Shown: positions 1-9,140 of the stretch, one piece after another
How positions within the stretch are numbered: position 1 is the stretch's first letter
Layout of the letters: each line of letters opens with the position of its first letter
Assembly (NCBI GenBank): GCA_009668205.1
Contig: WJYM01000009.1
Span: 143,500-207,499 of the forward strand
Source: Enterobacteriaceae bacterium RIT691
GTDB taxonomy: Bacteria > Pseudomonadota > Gammaproteobacteria > Enterobacterales > Enterobacteriaceae
Direction of reading: 5' to 3'
DNA length: 64,000 nucleotides
Program-made: the position numbers and the translations under genes
Notes under the pieces: model-generated
The model's input: the letters and a program-made list of their open reading frames with translations, nothing else
Told to the model about the DNA's origin: nothing
The model's database searches: none

Positions 1-249
1 AATGTTGTTGTGCAGTGCTTGTGTCGCCGCCTGTTGTTTTTGCTGGAATGCCGCTTTTGTTTTTGCGTTCCCCAGGCGTTGCAAATGCAAGCGGTGTTCG
101 CAGCAAATATACAGATCGCGCAGTACCAGCGCGGGCATTAAAAACAGCGACGTCTGGTTGTGCGGATGCTTCAAGATTAACGCCAGCGCCTGAAATTGAT
201 TTCCATGGCGGATGACGCCTGTGTTAATGCCGGTTATCGCTAAGGCCAT
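1..249 (-). CDS. yjeJ: YjeJ-like protein, N-terminal part only
   Basis: This reading frame runs off the left edge of the window, so only its first 83 codons are visible. The ATG at 247-249 has a good GGGAGA ribosome binding site just upstream on the minus strand. The visible protein starts MALAITGINTGVIRHG and later becomes rich in Q, A and K. I see no signal peptide and no catalytic motif. The name rests mainly on position: in E. coli yjeJ lies directly beside epmB on this strand. Function is not known to me. Confidence 0.55.
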   Translation of the reverse strand, partial: MALAITGINTGVIRHGNQFQALALILKHPHNQTSLFLMPALVLRDLYICCEHRLHLQRLGNAKTKAAFQQKQQAATQALHNNI

Positions 250-333
250 GCTTTTTCTCCCTGATAAGGCGGACAGCGCGGGCTAAAATAGCATCGGTCG
301 CACGGGGGAGAGAGTCGGGATCCGGACTTGAAA

Positions 334-356
334 CCTGCACGAAAGGTTCGTGCAGG
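334..356 (-). terminator. Stem-loop downstream of epmB
   Basis: A perfect 10-bp inverted repeat (CCTGCACGAA / TTCGTGCAGG, 3-base loop) lies 17 bases after the epmB stop. Only a short T run follows on the minus strand, so it may be a weak terminator. Confidence 0.5.
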
Positions 357-373
357 TGTAAGAGTGAGACGGT

Positions 374-1402
374 TTACTGCTGGCGAAGCTGCAGATCCAG
401 CGGCGTTTTGCTGGGTTCTCCGCCAATTTCACGTGCGAGCTTCGGTACCATATAGCCGGACACCAGCGTGAGCAGTTCACGCATAATGGCGCGGGCTTCG
501 TCATCGCTCACCAGGAAGTGCGCGGCGCCCTGTACTTTATCCAGCACGTGCAGGTAGTAGGGCATCACACCCGCGTCAAACAGCGCATTGCTGAGATCGG
601 CAAGGGTTTGCGCGTTGTCATTAATGTCGCGCAGCAGCACGCTTTGGTTCAGCAGCGTGACACCCGCTTTTTTCAGTTTACGCATCGCCTCACGAAACTC
701 GTCGTCAATTTCCTGGGCGTGGTTGATGTGATTGACCAGGAGAATCTGCAGCGATGAACGGCTAAACCGTTCCGTCAGGGCATCCGTGATACGCGCCGGG
801 ATGACAATAGGCAGTCGGCTGTGAATGCGCAGGCGTTTGATATGTGGGATGGCTTCCAGGGCGTCCATCAGCCAGCTTAGCTCACTGTCTTTCGCCATCA
901 TGGGGTCGCCGCCGGAGAAAATAATTTCATCCAGCTCGGGGTGCGCCGCGATGTAGTCCAGTGCGGTCTGCCAGTTGCGCTTGTTGCCCTGATTTTCGGC
1001 ATATGGGAAGTGGCGGCGGAAGCAGTAACGGCAGTTCACCGCACACCCGCCTTTCACCAGCAGCAGGGCGCGATTGCGGTATTTGTGCAGCAATCCGGGC
1101 ACCACGCTGTGCTGTTCTTCCAGCGGGTCCGTACTGAATCCTGGCACGGCAATGAACTCTTCCTGTGCGGTCAGCACCTGACGCAACAAGGGGTCGTTGG
1201 GGTTGCCTTTCTGCATTCGCGCCGCGAACGCACGCGGTACGCGCAGCGGGAAAAGACGTTTAGCATCACGACCCGCGAGCAAGTTTTCATCAGCGTCTAC
1301 ATTTAAGAGACGCAACAGTTCATCAGGATCGGTGATTACATCGCCAAGTTGCGATAACCAATCTTCTCTGGATGGGGTGTTTAGGGTTACAATATGCGCC
1401 AT
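374..1402 (-). CDS. epmB: EF-P-(R)-beta-lysine lysine-2,3-aminomutase EpmB
   Basis: Radical-SAM, PLP-dependent enzyme that converts L-alpha-lysine to (R)-beta-lysine, the donor that EpmA attaches to elongation factor P. The 342-residue protein has the radical-SAM cluster motif C-x3-C-x2-C at residues 120, 124 and 127, inside [16 protein letters not shown]. This is the KamA/YjeK family, and the length matches E. coli EpmB. The gene is divergent from efp, its substrate, with only 40 bases between the two starts. The ATG at 1400-1402 is the first in frame and gives the family N-terminus MAHIVTLN. epmA lies about 6.5 kb away in the same window. Confidence 0.97.
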   Translation of the reverse strand: MAHIVTLNTPSREDWLSQLGDVITDPDELLRLLNVDADENLLAGRDAKRLFPLRVPRAFAARMQKGNPNDPLLRQVLTAQEEFIAVPGFSTDPLEEQHSVVPGLLHKYRNRALLLVKGGCAVNCRYCFRRHFPYAENQGNKRNWQTALDYIAAHPELDEIIFSGGDPMMAKDSELSWLMDALEAIPHIKRLRIHSRLPIVIPARITDALTERFSRSSLQILLVNHINHAQEIDDEFREAMRKLKKAGVTLLNQSVLLRDINDNAQTLADLSNALFDAGVMPYYLHVLDKVQGAAHFLVSDDEARAIMRELLTLVSGYMVPKLAREIGGEPSKTPLDLQLRQQ

Positions 1403-1442
1403 TTTGTGGCTTAGCTACCAGTTAACAAATTTAGAGGGCCTT

Positions 1443-2009
1443 ATGGCGACTTATTCTAGCAACGATTTCCGTGCCGGTCTTAAAATCATGATGGATGGCG
1501 AACCGTACGCGGTTGAAGCCAGCGAGTTCGTAAAACCAGGCAAAGGCCAGGCGTTCGCGCGCGTTAAGCTGCGCCGTCTGCTGACCGGGACTCGTGTTGA
1601 GAAAACCTTCAAATCCACTGACTCTGCAGAAGGCGCAGACGTTGTCGATATGAACCTGACTTACCTGTACAACGACGGTGAGTTCTATCACTTCATGAAC
1701 AACGAAACCTTCGAGCAGCTGGCTGCCGACGAGAAAGCGGTTGGCGAAAACGCCAAATGGCTGCTGGATCAGGCTGAATGCATCGTGACCCTGTGGGACG
1801 GTCGTCCAATTTCTGTGACGCCACCAAACTTCGTTGAGCTGGAAATCGTTGAAACCGATCCAGGTCTGAAAGGCGATACCGCAGGTACCGGCGGTAAGCC
1901 AGCAACCCTGAGCACCGGTGCTGTGGTGAAAGTGCCACTGTTCGTACAGATTGGCGAGGTTATCAAAGTTGACACCCGCTCTGGCGAATACGTTTCTCGC
2001 GTGAAGTAA
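1443..2009 (+). CDS. efp: Translation elongation factor P
   Basis: EF-P enters the ribosome between the P and E sites and relieves stalling on consecutive prolines. The 188-residue protein has the usual three-domain layout. The modified lysine is Lys34, in VKPGKGQAF, the site beta-lysylated by EpmA with product from EpmB. The ATG at 1443 follows a GAGGGCC ribosome binding site and gives the family start MATYSSNDF; an open frame continues upstream but is antisense to epmB and not part of the protein. It is divergent from epmB and followed by a strong terminator. Confidence 0.99.
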   Translation: MATYSSNDFRAGLKIMMDGEPYAVEASEFVKPGKGQAFARVKLRRLLTGTRVEKTFKSTDSAEGADVVDMNLTYLYNDGEFYHFMNNETFEQLAADEKAVGENAKWLLDQAECIVTLWDGRPISVTPPNFVELEIVETDPGLKGDTAGTGGKPATLSTGAVVKVPLFVQIGEVIKVDTRSGEYVSRVK

Positions 2010-2018
2010 TTCATGCTA

Positions 2019-2056
2019 TAAAAAAACGGCGCAACCTGGTTGTGCCGTTTTTTTTA
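2019..2056 (+). terminator. Rho-independent terminator of efp
   Basis: CGGCGCAAC pairs with GTTGTGCCG (one G-U pair) around a short loop, with an A run before and eight T after. This is a classic intrinsic terminator 18 bases after the efp stop. Confidence 0.9.
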
Positions 2057-2067
2057 TTGAGGCAGGG

Positions 2068-2205
2068 ATGATGAACCGCTTAATGAAACTCTTCTTTGTA
2101 CTGCTGTTCTCCAGTGCATTGCTCTCTGGCTGCAACACTTTTCGTGGTTTTGGCGAAGACGTTCAGCATTTAGGTCACTCCATTTCCCACGCCGCCAGCA
2201 AATAA
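2068..2205 (+). CDS. ecnA: Entericidin A lipoprotein
   Basis: Small lipoprotein of 45 residues, described in E. coli as the antidote partner of entericidin B. It has a positively charged start (MMNRLMK), a hydrophobic segment, and a lipobox ending LLSGC with the lipidated cysteine at residue 22. The mature part (NTFRGFGEDVQHLGHSIS) matches the EcnA family pattern, including the GFGEDV segment. It lies between the efp terminator and ecnB, as in E. coli. ATG 2068 is preceded by GGCAGGG. Too short for most automatic calls but well supported by family sequence and position. Confidence 0.92.
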   Translation: MMNRLMKLFFVLLFSSALLSGCNTFRGFGEDVQHLGHSISHAASK

Positions 2206-2311
2206 CTTCCACTCTTCCTAAAATTACCTCGTTTCCGATCAGGTACGACGATCTTGTCTATGCTTATGTTGCTACAGCACAAAAATTAATTGGCAATAGA
2301 AGGATGAGATT

Positions 2312-2458
2312 ATGATTAAGAAATCAATTGCTGCGTTTTTTACTCTCCTGGTGCTCTCCTCTGTCCTTGCGGGCTGTAATACTACGAAAGGGATGGGAGA
2401 GGACATTTCAAGTGGTGGCCAGGCTATTTCCGGTGCTGCCACGAAAGCTCAGAACTAA
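2312..2458 (+). CDS. ecnB: Entericidin B lipoprotein
   Basis: Small lipoprotein of 48 residues, the entericidin B toxin-like partner reported to promote lysis in stationary phase of E. coli. It has MIKK, a hydrophobic core, lipobox VLAGC with the cysteine at residue 22, then [18 protein letters not shown], the family signature shared with EcnA. The ATG has an AAGGATGAG ribosome binding site. About 100 bases separate it from ecnA, enough for its own promoter; in E. coli ecnB is expressed from a stationary-phase promoter. The neighbouring ecnR-like gene may control it. Confidence 0.93.
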   Translation: MIKKSIAAFFTLLVLSSVLAGCNTTKGMGEDISSGGQAISGAATKAQN

Positions 2459-2465
2459 CGTCGTT

Positions 2466-2489
2466 CGGTACGGCTTAGCGGCCGTACCG
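2466..2489. terminator. Stem-loop between convergent ecnB and ecnR
   Basis: CGGTACGG and CCGTACCG form a perfect 8-bp stem just after the ecnB stop and before the 3' end of the opposing regulator. There is no T tract, so the terminator role is tentative. Confidence 0.45.
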
Positions 2490-2498
2490 CTGCTGTGC

Positions 2499-3071
2499 CT
2501 ACGCAGCCGTTGGAATAAAGGGCGAAAAGCGATTTTCGACTTTTAACTTAATGCGGATATTCCGCTTGTAGGTGTAGACGGTTTTTGCGTTGATTTGCAT
2601 TGAACGGGCAATACTCTGATTGCTTGACCCTGCCATCCACATTGACAGCACTTTCTCTTCCTGACGCGTCAGCAGCGGAGTGACAACCCTGGCGGGATTG
2701 ACTCGCGGCCCGTCGCTCAGCACATCGACAATCAAATGGTTTATCGCGGCTAATGAGGCTGTTTTCGCCAGCATTTCACCGACGTTCTTAAACAACAGGG
2801 CTTCATCTTCGAGGCGAATCAGACGGGTTCTCTGCTCACAGACGGCTAACAAGGCCGGAAGAACATGGGCCTGCTGAAGATCGTGCTGAAAGCTGCTGAA
2901 ATCCGCAATCACCAGATGGGGCTGCCAGCTCTCAACATGCGCTTTTGCCAGCAGCAGACTGTTTAAGTGGGTGATCAGATAAGCCGTACCACGCGCGGAA
3001 TGCTCATGCAGCCATGCTTCCAGCCCAAGGCGGCTGAACGAGCAGCGGTCGATAATCAGGATTTTATACAT
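2499..3071 (-). CDS. ecnR: LuxR-family regulator beside the entericidin genes (EcnR/EntR-like)
   Basis: A 190-residue protein with a response-regulator-like N-terminal half (MYKILIIDRCSFSRLG) and a C-terminal LuxR helix-turn-helix at about residues 132-185 (LLTRQEEKVLSMWMAG, then SNQSIARSMQINAKTVYTYK). The N-terminal half lacks a clear acidic pocket for phosphorylation, so it may be an orphan or pseudo-receiver. It is convergent with ecnB. E. coli K-12 has no gene here, but Citrobacter and Enterobacter relatives carry a regulator of this type named EcnR or EntR; the name is from memory and control of ecnB is inferred. Confidence 0.65.
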   Translation of the reverse strand: MYKILIIDRCSFSRLGLEAWLHEHSARGTAYLITHLNSLLLAKAHVESWQPHLVIADFSSFQHDLQQAHVLPALLAVCEQRTRLIRLEDEALLFKNVGEMLAKTASLAAINHLIVDVLSDGPRVNPARVVTPLLTRQEEKVLSMWMAGSSNQSIARSMQINAKTVYTYKRNIRIKLKVENRFSPFIPTAA

Positions 3072-3259
3072 GATGGCAGAAGCGGGCCTCGTGGTTGCTC
3101 ATCGCATGGCAGATGCCCCTATGATAGAGAAAGTATTGAGCGGCTAAAAAGGCGATCTCCGCAGTGAAATGTGCTTAATTCATGTCATCATCGTGAATAA
3201 ATGACTTAAGTTAAATATCTTGCAACCCCGAAAACAGCGGCTAAAATAACCATTCCTTA

Positions 3260-3319
3260 TGACCTTACAGGACGGCCTGTAAGCGTATCTGCAAATCCGG
3301 GGACGACCCCATTCTGGAG
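3260..3319 (+). promoter_or_regulatory. Guanidine-II (mini-ykkC) riboswitch before gdx
   Basis: Two hairpins sit just before the gdx start. P1 is CTTACAGG-ACGG-CCTGTAAG (3264-3283). P2 is GGGG-ACGA-CCCC (3299-3310). Both have perfect stems and an ACGR tetraloop, the defining signature of the guanidine-II class. The Shine-Dalgarno TGGAG (3315-3319) lies immediately after P2. The bases TCCGG at 3296-3300 could instead pair with CTGGA at 3314-3318 and hide it. Guanidine binding to both loops would favour P1/P2 and free the site; this switching model is inferred. Confidence 0.92.
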
Positions 3320-3325
3320 TCACAA

Positions 3326-3643
3326 ATGTCCTGGTTAATTCTTGTTGTTGCTGGTCTGTTGGAAGTGGTGTGGGCCGTCGGTCTGAAATACACCCATGGT
3401 TTTTCTCGTCTGGTACCAAGCGTCATCACCGCGACCGCGATGATCGCGAGTATTGCCCTGCTGTCATGGGCGATGAAAACCCTGCCGGTGGGGACAGCCT
3501 ATGCTATCTGGACGGGCATTGGCGCGGTGGGCGCGGCCATTACCGGGATCCTGCTGCTGGGTGAATCCGCCAGTGCTGCACGTATCTTCAGCCTGGTATT
3601 GATCGTCTGTGGCATCATCGGCCTGAAGCTCAGCGCGCACTAA
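3326..3643 (+). CDS. gdx: Guanidinium exporter Gdx (SugE), SMR family
   Basis: Small multidrug resistance family protein of 105 residues with four membrane helices; the family works as an antiparallel dimer that exchanges guanidinium for protons. The conserved glutamate is in the first helix ([15 protein letters not shown], Glu13). The [15 protein letters not shown] segment in helix 3 is typical of the Gdx branch rather than the EmrE branch. A guanidine-II riboswitch lies directly upstream, which independently supports guanidinium as substrate. The stop overlaps the blc stop by four bases on the opposite strand. Confidence 0.95.
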   Translation: MSWLILVVAGLLEVVWAVGLKYTHGFSRLVPSVITATAMIASIALLSWAMKTLPVGTAYAIWTGIGAVGAAITGILLLGESASAARIFSLVLIVCGIIGLKLSAH

Positions 3644-4170
3644 TAGCGCTGATTCACCCAAATTAATTTTTGTACCGGGAAGCCCTGGCGGGTGGCGATA
3701 TCGACCATCTGCTGCTTCATTTCCGGGGGAATGGTTGGCGTGCGGGAGAGGATCCACAAATAATCGCGATCCGGCCCGCACACCAGGGCATTCCGGTACT
3801 CTTTATCCAACGCAACGACGTTATAGCCGCCGTAGAACGGGCCGAAGAAGGAAACCTTCAGCGCGGCTCTGTCTGGCGAACCGGTGAAATAAGCCACGCC
3901 TTCCGTTTTTTGCCACATGTCCCGGTCGGGGTTATAGCCCTTATTCAGCACGTTTATCCCGCCATCGCTGCGGGTGCTGTAGGTGGCGGTGACTTTCTCG
4001 AGGCCGCTTTCAAAATTGTGGTCCAGTCTGGCGATTTCGTACCAGGTGCCAAGAAAGCGGTTGGCATCAAAAGGAGAAACGACGGTGACGCCGGGAGGCG
4101 GAACGGGATTACTACAGGCAACAACCAAAAACGCAGCGGCAACAGTCGCAATGATGGGCAGCAGACGCAT
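3640..4170 (-). CDS. blc: Outer-membrane lipoprotein lipocalin Blc
   Basis: Bacterial lipocalin of 176 residues, anchored in the outer membrane and thought to bind lysophospholipids or fatty acids under stress. The lipoprotein signal ends VVACS (cysteine at residue 19). The lipocalin motif [14 protein letters not shown] follows at residues 41-54. The chosen ATG (4168-4170) has an AAGGAT ribosome binding site; a longer open frame upstream lacks support. Convergent with gdx, overlapping it by four bases. In E. coli, ampC lies between blc and frdD; here only about 130 bases do, and ampC is absent. Confidence 0.96.
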   Translation of the reverse strand: MRLLPIIATVAAAFLVVACSNPVPPPGVTVVSPFDANRFLGTWYEIARLDHNFESGLEKVTATYSTRSDGGINVLNKGYNPDRDMWQKTEGVAYFTGSPDRAALKVSFFGPFYGGYNVVALDKEYRNALVCGPDRDYLWILSRTPTIPPEMKQQMVDIATRQGFPVQKLIWVNQRY

Positions 4171-4235
4171 GGCAATATCCTTGCAGGATTTTTTGTAAGT
4201 GTAGAACCCAACAGGAAAAAAGCGCGGTGCCAGGG

Positions 4236-4264
4236 GATAAAAATGCCCGGCTTGTGCCGGGCAT
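4236..4264 (-). terminator. Terminator of frdABCD
   Basis: A perfect 9-bp stem (ATGCCCGGC / GCCGGGCAT, 4-base loop) is followed on the minus strand by TTTTTATCC. It lies 40 bases after the frdD stop and ends the fumarate reductase operon. Confidence 0.9.
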
Positions 4265-4303
4265 CTCAGATTAACGGTAAACCGGTTTTTACGGTGCTCT
4301 GGT

Positions 4304-4663
4304 CTAGATGAAAAGCACCCCAACCAACGCAACGACGGTGAGGATCGCCGCCAGACCATAGAACACCCATTTGCCGTTCGGCACATGAATTTTCAGGTCA
4401 TGCATCGCGTGATGAATACGGTGCAGGCCACACCACAGCGGCAGCACAATCATCAGGAACAGGAATGCCCGGCCGATAAAGCTCTGGGCAAAAGCCAGCA
4501 CGCGTTCGTAAGTGAAAGCATCGTGCGGCGCGAGTCCCAACGGCAGCAGAATGCCGACCAGCAGGACAATCACCGGGGCAATAATCGCACCCCACATGCC
4601 GCCTGCGCCAAACAGACCCCAAAATACCGGTTCGTCCGAACGTTTTGGATTTGGATTGATCAT
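4304..4663 (-). CDS. frdD: Fumarate reductase membrane subunit FrdD
   Basis: One of two membrane anchors of the quinol:fumarate reductase; with FrdC it binds menaquinol and holds FrdAB on the cytoplasmic face. The 119-residue protein has three hydrophobic helices and the family start [20 protein letters not shown]. The start at 4661-4663 follows GGAGACCACG; the longer open frame upstream belongs to frdC sequence. It is last in frdABCD, ten bases after the frdC stop, and followed by an intrinsic terminator. Confidence 0.98.
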   Translation of the reverse strand: MINPNPKRSDEPVFWGLFGAGGMWGAIIAPVIVLLVGILLPLGLAPHDAFTYERVLAFAQSFIGRAFLFLMIVLPLWCGLHRIHHAMHDLKIHVPNGKWVFYGLAAILTVVALVGVLFI

Positions 4664-4673
4664 CGTGGTCTCC

Positions 4674-5069
4674 TTACCAGAACAATGCGACAAACAGAAT
4701 GACAACCGTGACGACGATCGTCACGCCCCACAGCCCTTTGATCACCGGTTCAGGCCCCAGTTTCTCGCCCTTCACAATGATGTTCGCCGCTTTCGGTGCC
4801 AGCTCAAACCAGGTTTTGGTATGCAGCAGTGCTGCCGCCAGAGTGATGAGATTAAGGATAACCACCACCGGGTTTTGCAGGAAACCGACAAATCCCTCCC
4901 AGGTTTCTGGGCCATGCTTTAGCGCAAACAGGCCGTAAATCAGCACGATACTGAACCAGACGGTCGGTACCGCCGTGCCTTCACGTAGCATATAGAAGCG
5001 ATAAAAGGGCAGTTTTCTCCACCACGTGGACGTCATCGGACGCACATAGGGTTTACGTTTCGTCGTCAT
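4674..5069 (-). CDS. frdC: Fumarate reductase membrane subunit FrdC
   Basis: Second membrane anchor of fumarate reductase, 131 residues, with three helices after a basic start [17 protein letters not shown]. The region [16 protein letters not shown] and the segment [16 protein letters not shown] are characteristic of the family. Two ATG codons are adjacent; the second (5067-5069) is chosen because AGGAG lies six bases before it and it gives the family length. Ten bases separate frdB and frdC, consistent with one transcript. Confidence 0.98.
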   Translation of the reverse strand: MTTKRKPYVRPMTSTWWRKLPFYRFYMLREGTAVPTVWFSIVLIYGLFALKHGPETWEGFVGFLQNPVVVILNLITLAAALLHTKTWFELAPKAANIIVKGEKLGPEPVIKGLWGVTIVVTVVILFVALFW

Positions 5070-5079
5070 CATGCACTCC

Positions 5080-5814
5080 TTAGCGTGGTTTCAGGGTAGC
5101 GATAAGAAAGTCTTTTGAGCTTTCCACTTTTCCCTGCTGAATAGCGGCTGCCGGGTCGACGTGCTTCGGACACACTTCCGAGCAGTAACCGACAAAGGTA
5201 CAGCTCCAGACGCCATTTTTGCCGTTAAGCTGCGCCATGCGTTCCTTTTTGCCATGGTCACGGTTGTCTTCGTTGTAGCGATGCGCGAGGGTAATCGCGG
5301 CCGGGCCGATGAACTCCGGATTAAGGCCGAACTGCGGGCAGGCGGCATAGCACAGACCGCAGTTAATGCAGCCGGAGAACTGATGATACTTTGCCATCTG
5401 CGCAGGGGTCTGCTTGTTAGGGCCTTGGTCCGGCGTGCGCGGGTTGCCGATGATGTACGGCTTAATCGCTTCCAGACTTTCGATAAAGTGGGTCATGTCG
5501 ACCACCAAATCGCGTTCAATCGGGAAGTTCGCCAGCGCCTCAACCTTCAGGCCGTTGGTGTACTCACGCAGGAACGTCTTGCAGGCAAGCTTTGGCACCT
5601 TGTTAACCATCATGCCGCACGAGCCGCAGATTGCCATACGGCACGACCAGCGGTAGCTCAGGTCCGGCGCGAGGTTATCTTTGATGTAACCCAGTGCATC
5701 GAGCAGTGAGGTCTGTTCGTCGTAAGGCACTTCATAAAATGCGCTGTGCGGGGCCGTGTCCACTTCCGGGTTGTAGCGCACGATCTCGACTTTCAGGTTC
5801 TTCATCTCAGCCAT
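5080..5814 (-). CDS. frdB: Fumarate reductase iron-sulfur subunit FrdB
   Basis: Electron-transfer subunit passing electrons from menaquinol to the FrdA flavin. The 244-residue protein shows the [2Fe-2S] cysteines 58, 63, 66 and 78 ([10 protein letters not shown]...KLAC). The C-terminal ferredoxin domain has C149-x2-C152-x2-C155-x3-C159 and C205, C211, C215 for the [4Fe-4S] and [3Fe-4S] clusters. Its start overlaps the end of frdA by eight bases, implying translational coupling. Length and sequence are near-identical to E. coli FrdB. Confidence 0.99.
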   Translation of the reverse strand: MAEMKNLKVEIVRYNPEVDTAPHSAFYEVPYDEQTSLLDALGYIKDNLAPDLSYRWSCRMAICGSCGMMVNKVPKLACKTFLREYTNGLKVEALANFPIERDLVVDMTHFIESLEAIKPYIIGNPRTPDQGPNKQTPAQMAKYHQFSGCINCGLCYAACPQFGLNPEFIGPAAITLAHRYNEDNRDHGKKERMAQLNGKNGVWSCTFVGYCSEVCPKHVDPAAAIQQGKVESSKDFLIATLKPR

Positions 5815-7606
5815 TTGCCGTCTCCTTCTTGTCGGCCTTCTCGGCAGCGTCGGCTTCTGCGCCGTACACGCGTTTCGCTGGCGGTAGCGTCGTTATCTTC
5901 ACGTCGCTGTAGTCCAGGCGCGTGGTGCCGTCGGCATCGCGGTACGCCAGGGTGTGCTTGAGGAAGTTAACGTCATCACGCTCGGTGCAGCCTTCGTCCA
6001 GACGCTGGTGCGCCCCGCGAGACTCTTTACGCGCCAGCGCAGAGTGCGCCATACATTCGGCGACGTTCAGGCCATGGCCCAATTCGAGGGTGTACAGCAG
6101 ATCGGTGTTGAAGACGCTGGAGGTATCGGTAATACGCACGCGCTTGAAGCGCTCCTGCAATTCGGCGAGCTTATCGATGGTTTTCTGCATCAGCTCCGGC
6201 GTACGGTAGATACCGCAGCCTTCTTCCATCGACAGGCCCATCTCGTCGCGAATTTTCGACCAGTTTTCGTTGCCTTCCTGATTGACCACCGCCTTCAGAC
6301 GTTTTTCAATATCGGCTACCTGTGCGTCCAGCGCGGCACCGTTGGCTTCGCCCATGGTGGATGCGCGTTCGATAGCACGTTCACCGGCCATACGACCGAA
6401 GACAACCAGTTCAGCCAGCGAGTTAGAGCCAAGACGGTTAGCACCATGCAGGCCGACAGAGGAACATTCGCCGACGGCGAACAGGCCTTTGATACGGGTT
6501 TCACACTGTTGATCGGTTTCAATGCCACCCATGGTGTAGTGCGCGGTTGGGCGCACCGGAATTGGCTCTTTAACCGGATCGACTCCGACGTAGGCTTTCG
6601 CCAGCTCGCAGATAAACGGCAGGCGCTCGAGCAGCTTTTTCTCGCCCAGATGGCGCAGATCGAGATAAACCACATCGCCACGCGGCGTCGCGATGGTGTT
6701 GCCCTTGCGCCATTCGTGCCAGAAAGCCTGAGACACTTTGTCGCGTGGACCCAGCTCCATGTATTTATTTTTCGGCTCCCCAAGCGGGGTTTCCGGGCCC
6801 ATACCGTAATCCTGCAGGTAACGGTAGCCGTCTTTGTTGACCAGAATACCGCCTTCACCGCGGCAACCTTCGGTCATCAGAATGCCGGAACCTGGCAGAC
6901 CCGTTGGGTGATACTGAACGAATTCCATATCGCGCAATGGAATGCCATGGCTGAGCGCCATGCCCATGCCGTCGCCGGTGACGATGCCGCCGTTAGTGTT
7001 GTAGCGATAGACGCGACCGGCACCCCCGGTTGCCATCACCACCGATTTGGCGCGGATCTGAACCAGTTCGCCTTCCATCATATTCATCGCCACCAGGCCA
7101 CGGGCCTCGCCATCGTCGACGAGAATATCGAGCACGAAGTGCTCGTCGAAGCGCTGAATTTGTGGGAACTGCAGAGAGGTCTGGAAGAGGGTGTGCAGCA
7201 TATGGAAGCCGGTTTTATCTGCGGCAAACCAGGTGCGCTCAATTTTCATACCGCCGAAACGACGCACGTTGACGGAGCCATCTTCGCGGCGACTCCACGG
7301 GCAACCCCATTGCTCAAGCTGGGTCATTTCGGTTGGACAGTGGTGGACAAAGTAGTCGACGACATCCTGCTCGCAGAGCCAGTCACCCCCCGCTACCGTG
7401 TCATGGAAATGGTACTCAAAGCTGTCATGATCCTGTGCGACGGCTGCGGAACCGCCTTCGGCGGCAACGGTATGGCTGCGCATAGGATAGACTTTAGAAA
7501 TCAATGCGATTTTAGCGTTGGGATTGGCTTGTGCTGCGGCAATTGCAGTACGTAATCCCGCTCCGCCAGCGCCTATAACGGCAAGATCGGCATGAAAAGT
7601 TTGCAC
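5807..7606 (-). CDS. frdA: Fumarate reductase flavoprotein subunit FrdA
   Basis: Catalytic subunit reducing fumarate to succinate in anaerobic respiration. The 599-residue protein has an N-terminal dinucleotide fold ([19 protein letters not shown]), the histidine for covalent FAD in [11 protein letters not shown], and family active-site segments such as [17 protein letters not shown] and [10 protein letters not shown]. It starts with GTG (7604-7606), as in E. coli, six bases after GGAGG. The upstream region has a FNR-like site and a -10, fitting anaerobic induction. First gene of frdABCD, divergent from epmA. Confidence 0.99.
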   Translation of the reverse strand: MQTFHADLAVIGAGGAGLRTAIAAAQANPNAKIALISKVYPMRSHTVAAEGGSAAVAQDHDSFEYHFHDTVAGGDWLCEQDVVDYFVHHCPTEMTQLEQWGCPWSRREDGSVNVRRFGGMKIERTWFAADKTGFHMLHTLFQTSLQFPQIQRFDEHFVLDILVDDGEARGLVAMNMMEGELVQIRAKSVVMATGGAGRVYRYNTNGGIVTGDGMGMALSHGIPLRDMEFVQYHPTGLPGSGILMTEGCRGEGGILVNKDGYRYLQDYGMGPETPLGEPKNKYMELGPRDKVSQAFWHEWRKGNTIATPRGDVVYLDLRHLGEKKLLERLPFICELAKAYVGVDPVKEPIPVRPTAHYTMGGIETDQQCETRIKGLFAVGECSSVGLHGANRLGSNSLAELVVFGRMAGERAIERASTMGEANGAALDAQVADIEKRLKAVVNQEGNENWSKIRDEMGLSMEEGCGIYRTPELMQKTIDKLAELQERFKRVRITDTSSVFNTDLLYTLELGHGLNVAECMAHSALARKESRGAHQRLDEGCTERDDVNFLKHTLAYRDADGTTRLDYSDVKITTLPPAKRVYGAEADAAEKADKKETANG

Positions 7607-7715
7607 GACATTCCTCCAGATTGTTGTTATTTCGCAACACGCATTACCAAAGGTAGTTCACTGAGTCGGCACGGCAATTGCGAAAGCGATTCCACTGCTC
7701 CTTTATGGGTATCAG

Positions 7716-7756
7716 AGTATATCCGTATGGAGAAGAGGGAAATTTGACGTGTTCGA
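7716..7756 (-). promoter_or_regulatory. frd operon promoter with FNR-like site
   Basis: On the minus strand a TATACT -10 lies at 7716-7721. A FNR-like sequence TCGAA-CACG-TCAAA lies at 7743-7756, centred about 40 bases before the expected start of transcription. E. coli frdA has a comparable degenerate site (TCGAT-n4-TCAAA, from memory). The leader CATAAAGGAGCAGTGG is also like E. coli. Assignment is by similarity. Confidence 0.6.
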
Positions 7757-7917
7757 TTTTTTTGCTGATCAGTTTCCGTCTTTATCATTCAAATTGATGA
7801 ATTGCGTCACGGAATTCATCTCATCAATAAAATCTGCGTTTAAACCGGTCAGGATTTGTCTCATCCCGGCGTTGCAGGTAGACTTCGTGCCCTTGTTTGA
7901 CTTCGGAGAGTTTTACC
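7757..7917. other. frdA-epmA intergenic remainder
   Basis: The rest of the 311-base gap between divergent frdA and epmA. It is AT-rich and has repeated TTGATGAAT/ATTCATC-like segments that may hold further FNR or NarL half-sites; none is strong enough to call. The epmA ribosome binding site CGGAGAG is at 7903-7909. Confidence 0.4.
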
Positions 7918-8895
7918 ATGAGCGAAACGGCCACCTGGCAGCCGAGCGCCTCCATCCCCAATTTATTAAAACGTGCGGCCATTGTGGCGGAGATCCGTCG
8001 CTTCTTTATGGACCGCGGCGTGCTGGAGGTGGAAACGCCCTGCATGAGTCAGGCAACGGTGACCGACATTCATTTGGTTCCGTTTGAGACACGTTTCGTG
8101 GGCCCAGGCCACTCTCAGGGTATCAATCTCTATATGATGACCAGCCCGGAATACCACATGAAACGCCTGCTGGCGGCGGGCTGTGGCCCGGTGTTCCAGC
8201 TGTGTCGCAGCTTCCGCAATGAAGAGATGGGGCGTCACCATAATCCGGAATTCAGCATGCTGGAGTGGTACCGCCCGCATTACGACATGTACCGCCTGAT
8301 TAACGAGGTCGACGACCTGCTGCAGCAGGTGCTGGAGTGCCAGCCGGCGGAAAGCCTCTCCTATCAGCAGGCGTTCCAGCGTCATTTGGAAATCGATCCC
8401 CTTTCCGCAGATAAAACCGTGCTGCGCGAAGTGGCAGCGAAGCTGGATCTCAGCAACATTGCGGATACCGAAGAAGATCGCGATACGCTGCTGCAGCTGC
8501 TGTTCACCATGGGCGTTGAGCCACATATCGGCAAAGATCGCCCAACGTTTATTTACCACTTCCCGGCAAGTCAGGCGTCGTTAGCGCAGATCAGCACCGA
8601 AGATCACCGCGTGGCCGAACGTTTTGAGGTTTACTTCAAAGGGATTGAGCTGGCGAACGGCTTTCACGAACTGACGGATGCTCGCGAACAGCAGCAGCGT
8701 TTTGAACAGGATAACCGTAAGCGTGCCGCCCGTGGCCTGCCGCAGCAGCCGATTGATGTGAATCTGTTGGAAGCCCTGAAAGCCGGTTTACCGGATTGTT
8801 CTGGCGTTGCTCTTGGCGTGGACCGTCTGGTGATGCTGGCGCTGGGCGCAGAAAGCCTGGCAGAAGTGATCGCCTTTACGGTCGATCGGGCCTGA
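7918..8895 (+). CDS. epmA: EF-P--(R)-beta-lysine ligase EpmA
   Basis: Paralogue of the class II lysyl-tRNA synthetase catalytic core that attaches beta-lysine to Lys34 of EF-P instead of charging tRNA. The 325-residue protein lacks the tRNA-binding domain and begins [20 protein letters not shown]. It shows class II motif 2 ([20 protein letters not shown]) and motif 3 ([15 protein letters not shown]). The ATG at 7918 follows GGAGAG; an in-frame ATG 21 bases upstream gives a non-family extension. With epmB and efp it completes the modification pathway in this window. Confidence 0.98.
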   Translation: MSETATWQPSASIPNLLKRAAIVAEIRRFFMDRGVLEVETPCMSQATVTDIHLVPFETRFVGPGHSQGINLYMMTSPEYHMKRLLAAGCGPVFQLCRSFRNEEMGRHHNPEFSMLEWYRPHYDMYRLINEVDDLLQQVLECQPAESLSYQQAFQRHLEIDPLSADKTVLREVAAKLDLSNIADTEEDRDTLLQLLFTMGVEPHIGKDRPTFIYHFPASQASLAQISTEDHRVAERFEVYFKGIELANGFHELTDAREQQQRFEQDNRKRAARGLPQQPIDVNLLEALKAGLPDCSGVALGVDRLVMLALGAESLAEVIAFTVDRA

Positions 8896-8904
8896 TAGCG
8901 GTTT

Positions 8905-8935
8905 CGCCGACGTTTACACCCGGTAAACGTCGGCG
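8905..8935 (+). terminator. Terminator of epmA
   Basis: A perfect 13-bp stem (CGCCGACGTTTAC / GTAAACGTCGGCG) with a 5-base loop begins nine bases after the epmA stop. A TTCTGTGCTTTTT tract follows. Confidence 0.85.
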
Positions 8936-9140
8936 TTCTGTGCTTTTTACTTTCACATCATAGTCTCCCGCGAATTTTCCGTTTCAGTCTGAATCACTGT
9001 CATTTTCTGTTTACGCCGCAGCTCTTCCTTGAACCGCCCTAATACCCACACGACTTTACCGGGAATTTGCTACTATCCGCGCTTATTTCATGACATGAAC
9101 TGGCACCGTTCCTTTGCGTTGCCCCCTGCCTGGAAACTCT

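Noticed and set aside
1197..1442. N-terminal extension of EF-P
   Set aside because: The extra 82 codons are antisense to epmB; the true start MATYSS has its own binding site and the family length.
5954..7555. A 533-codon plus-strand open frame antisense to frdA
   Set aside because: It mirrors the third-position GC bias of frdA on the other strand, lacks family-like sequence and a ribosome binding site.
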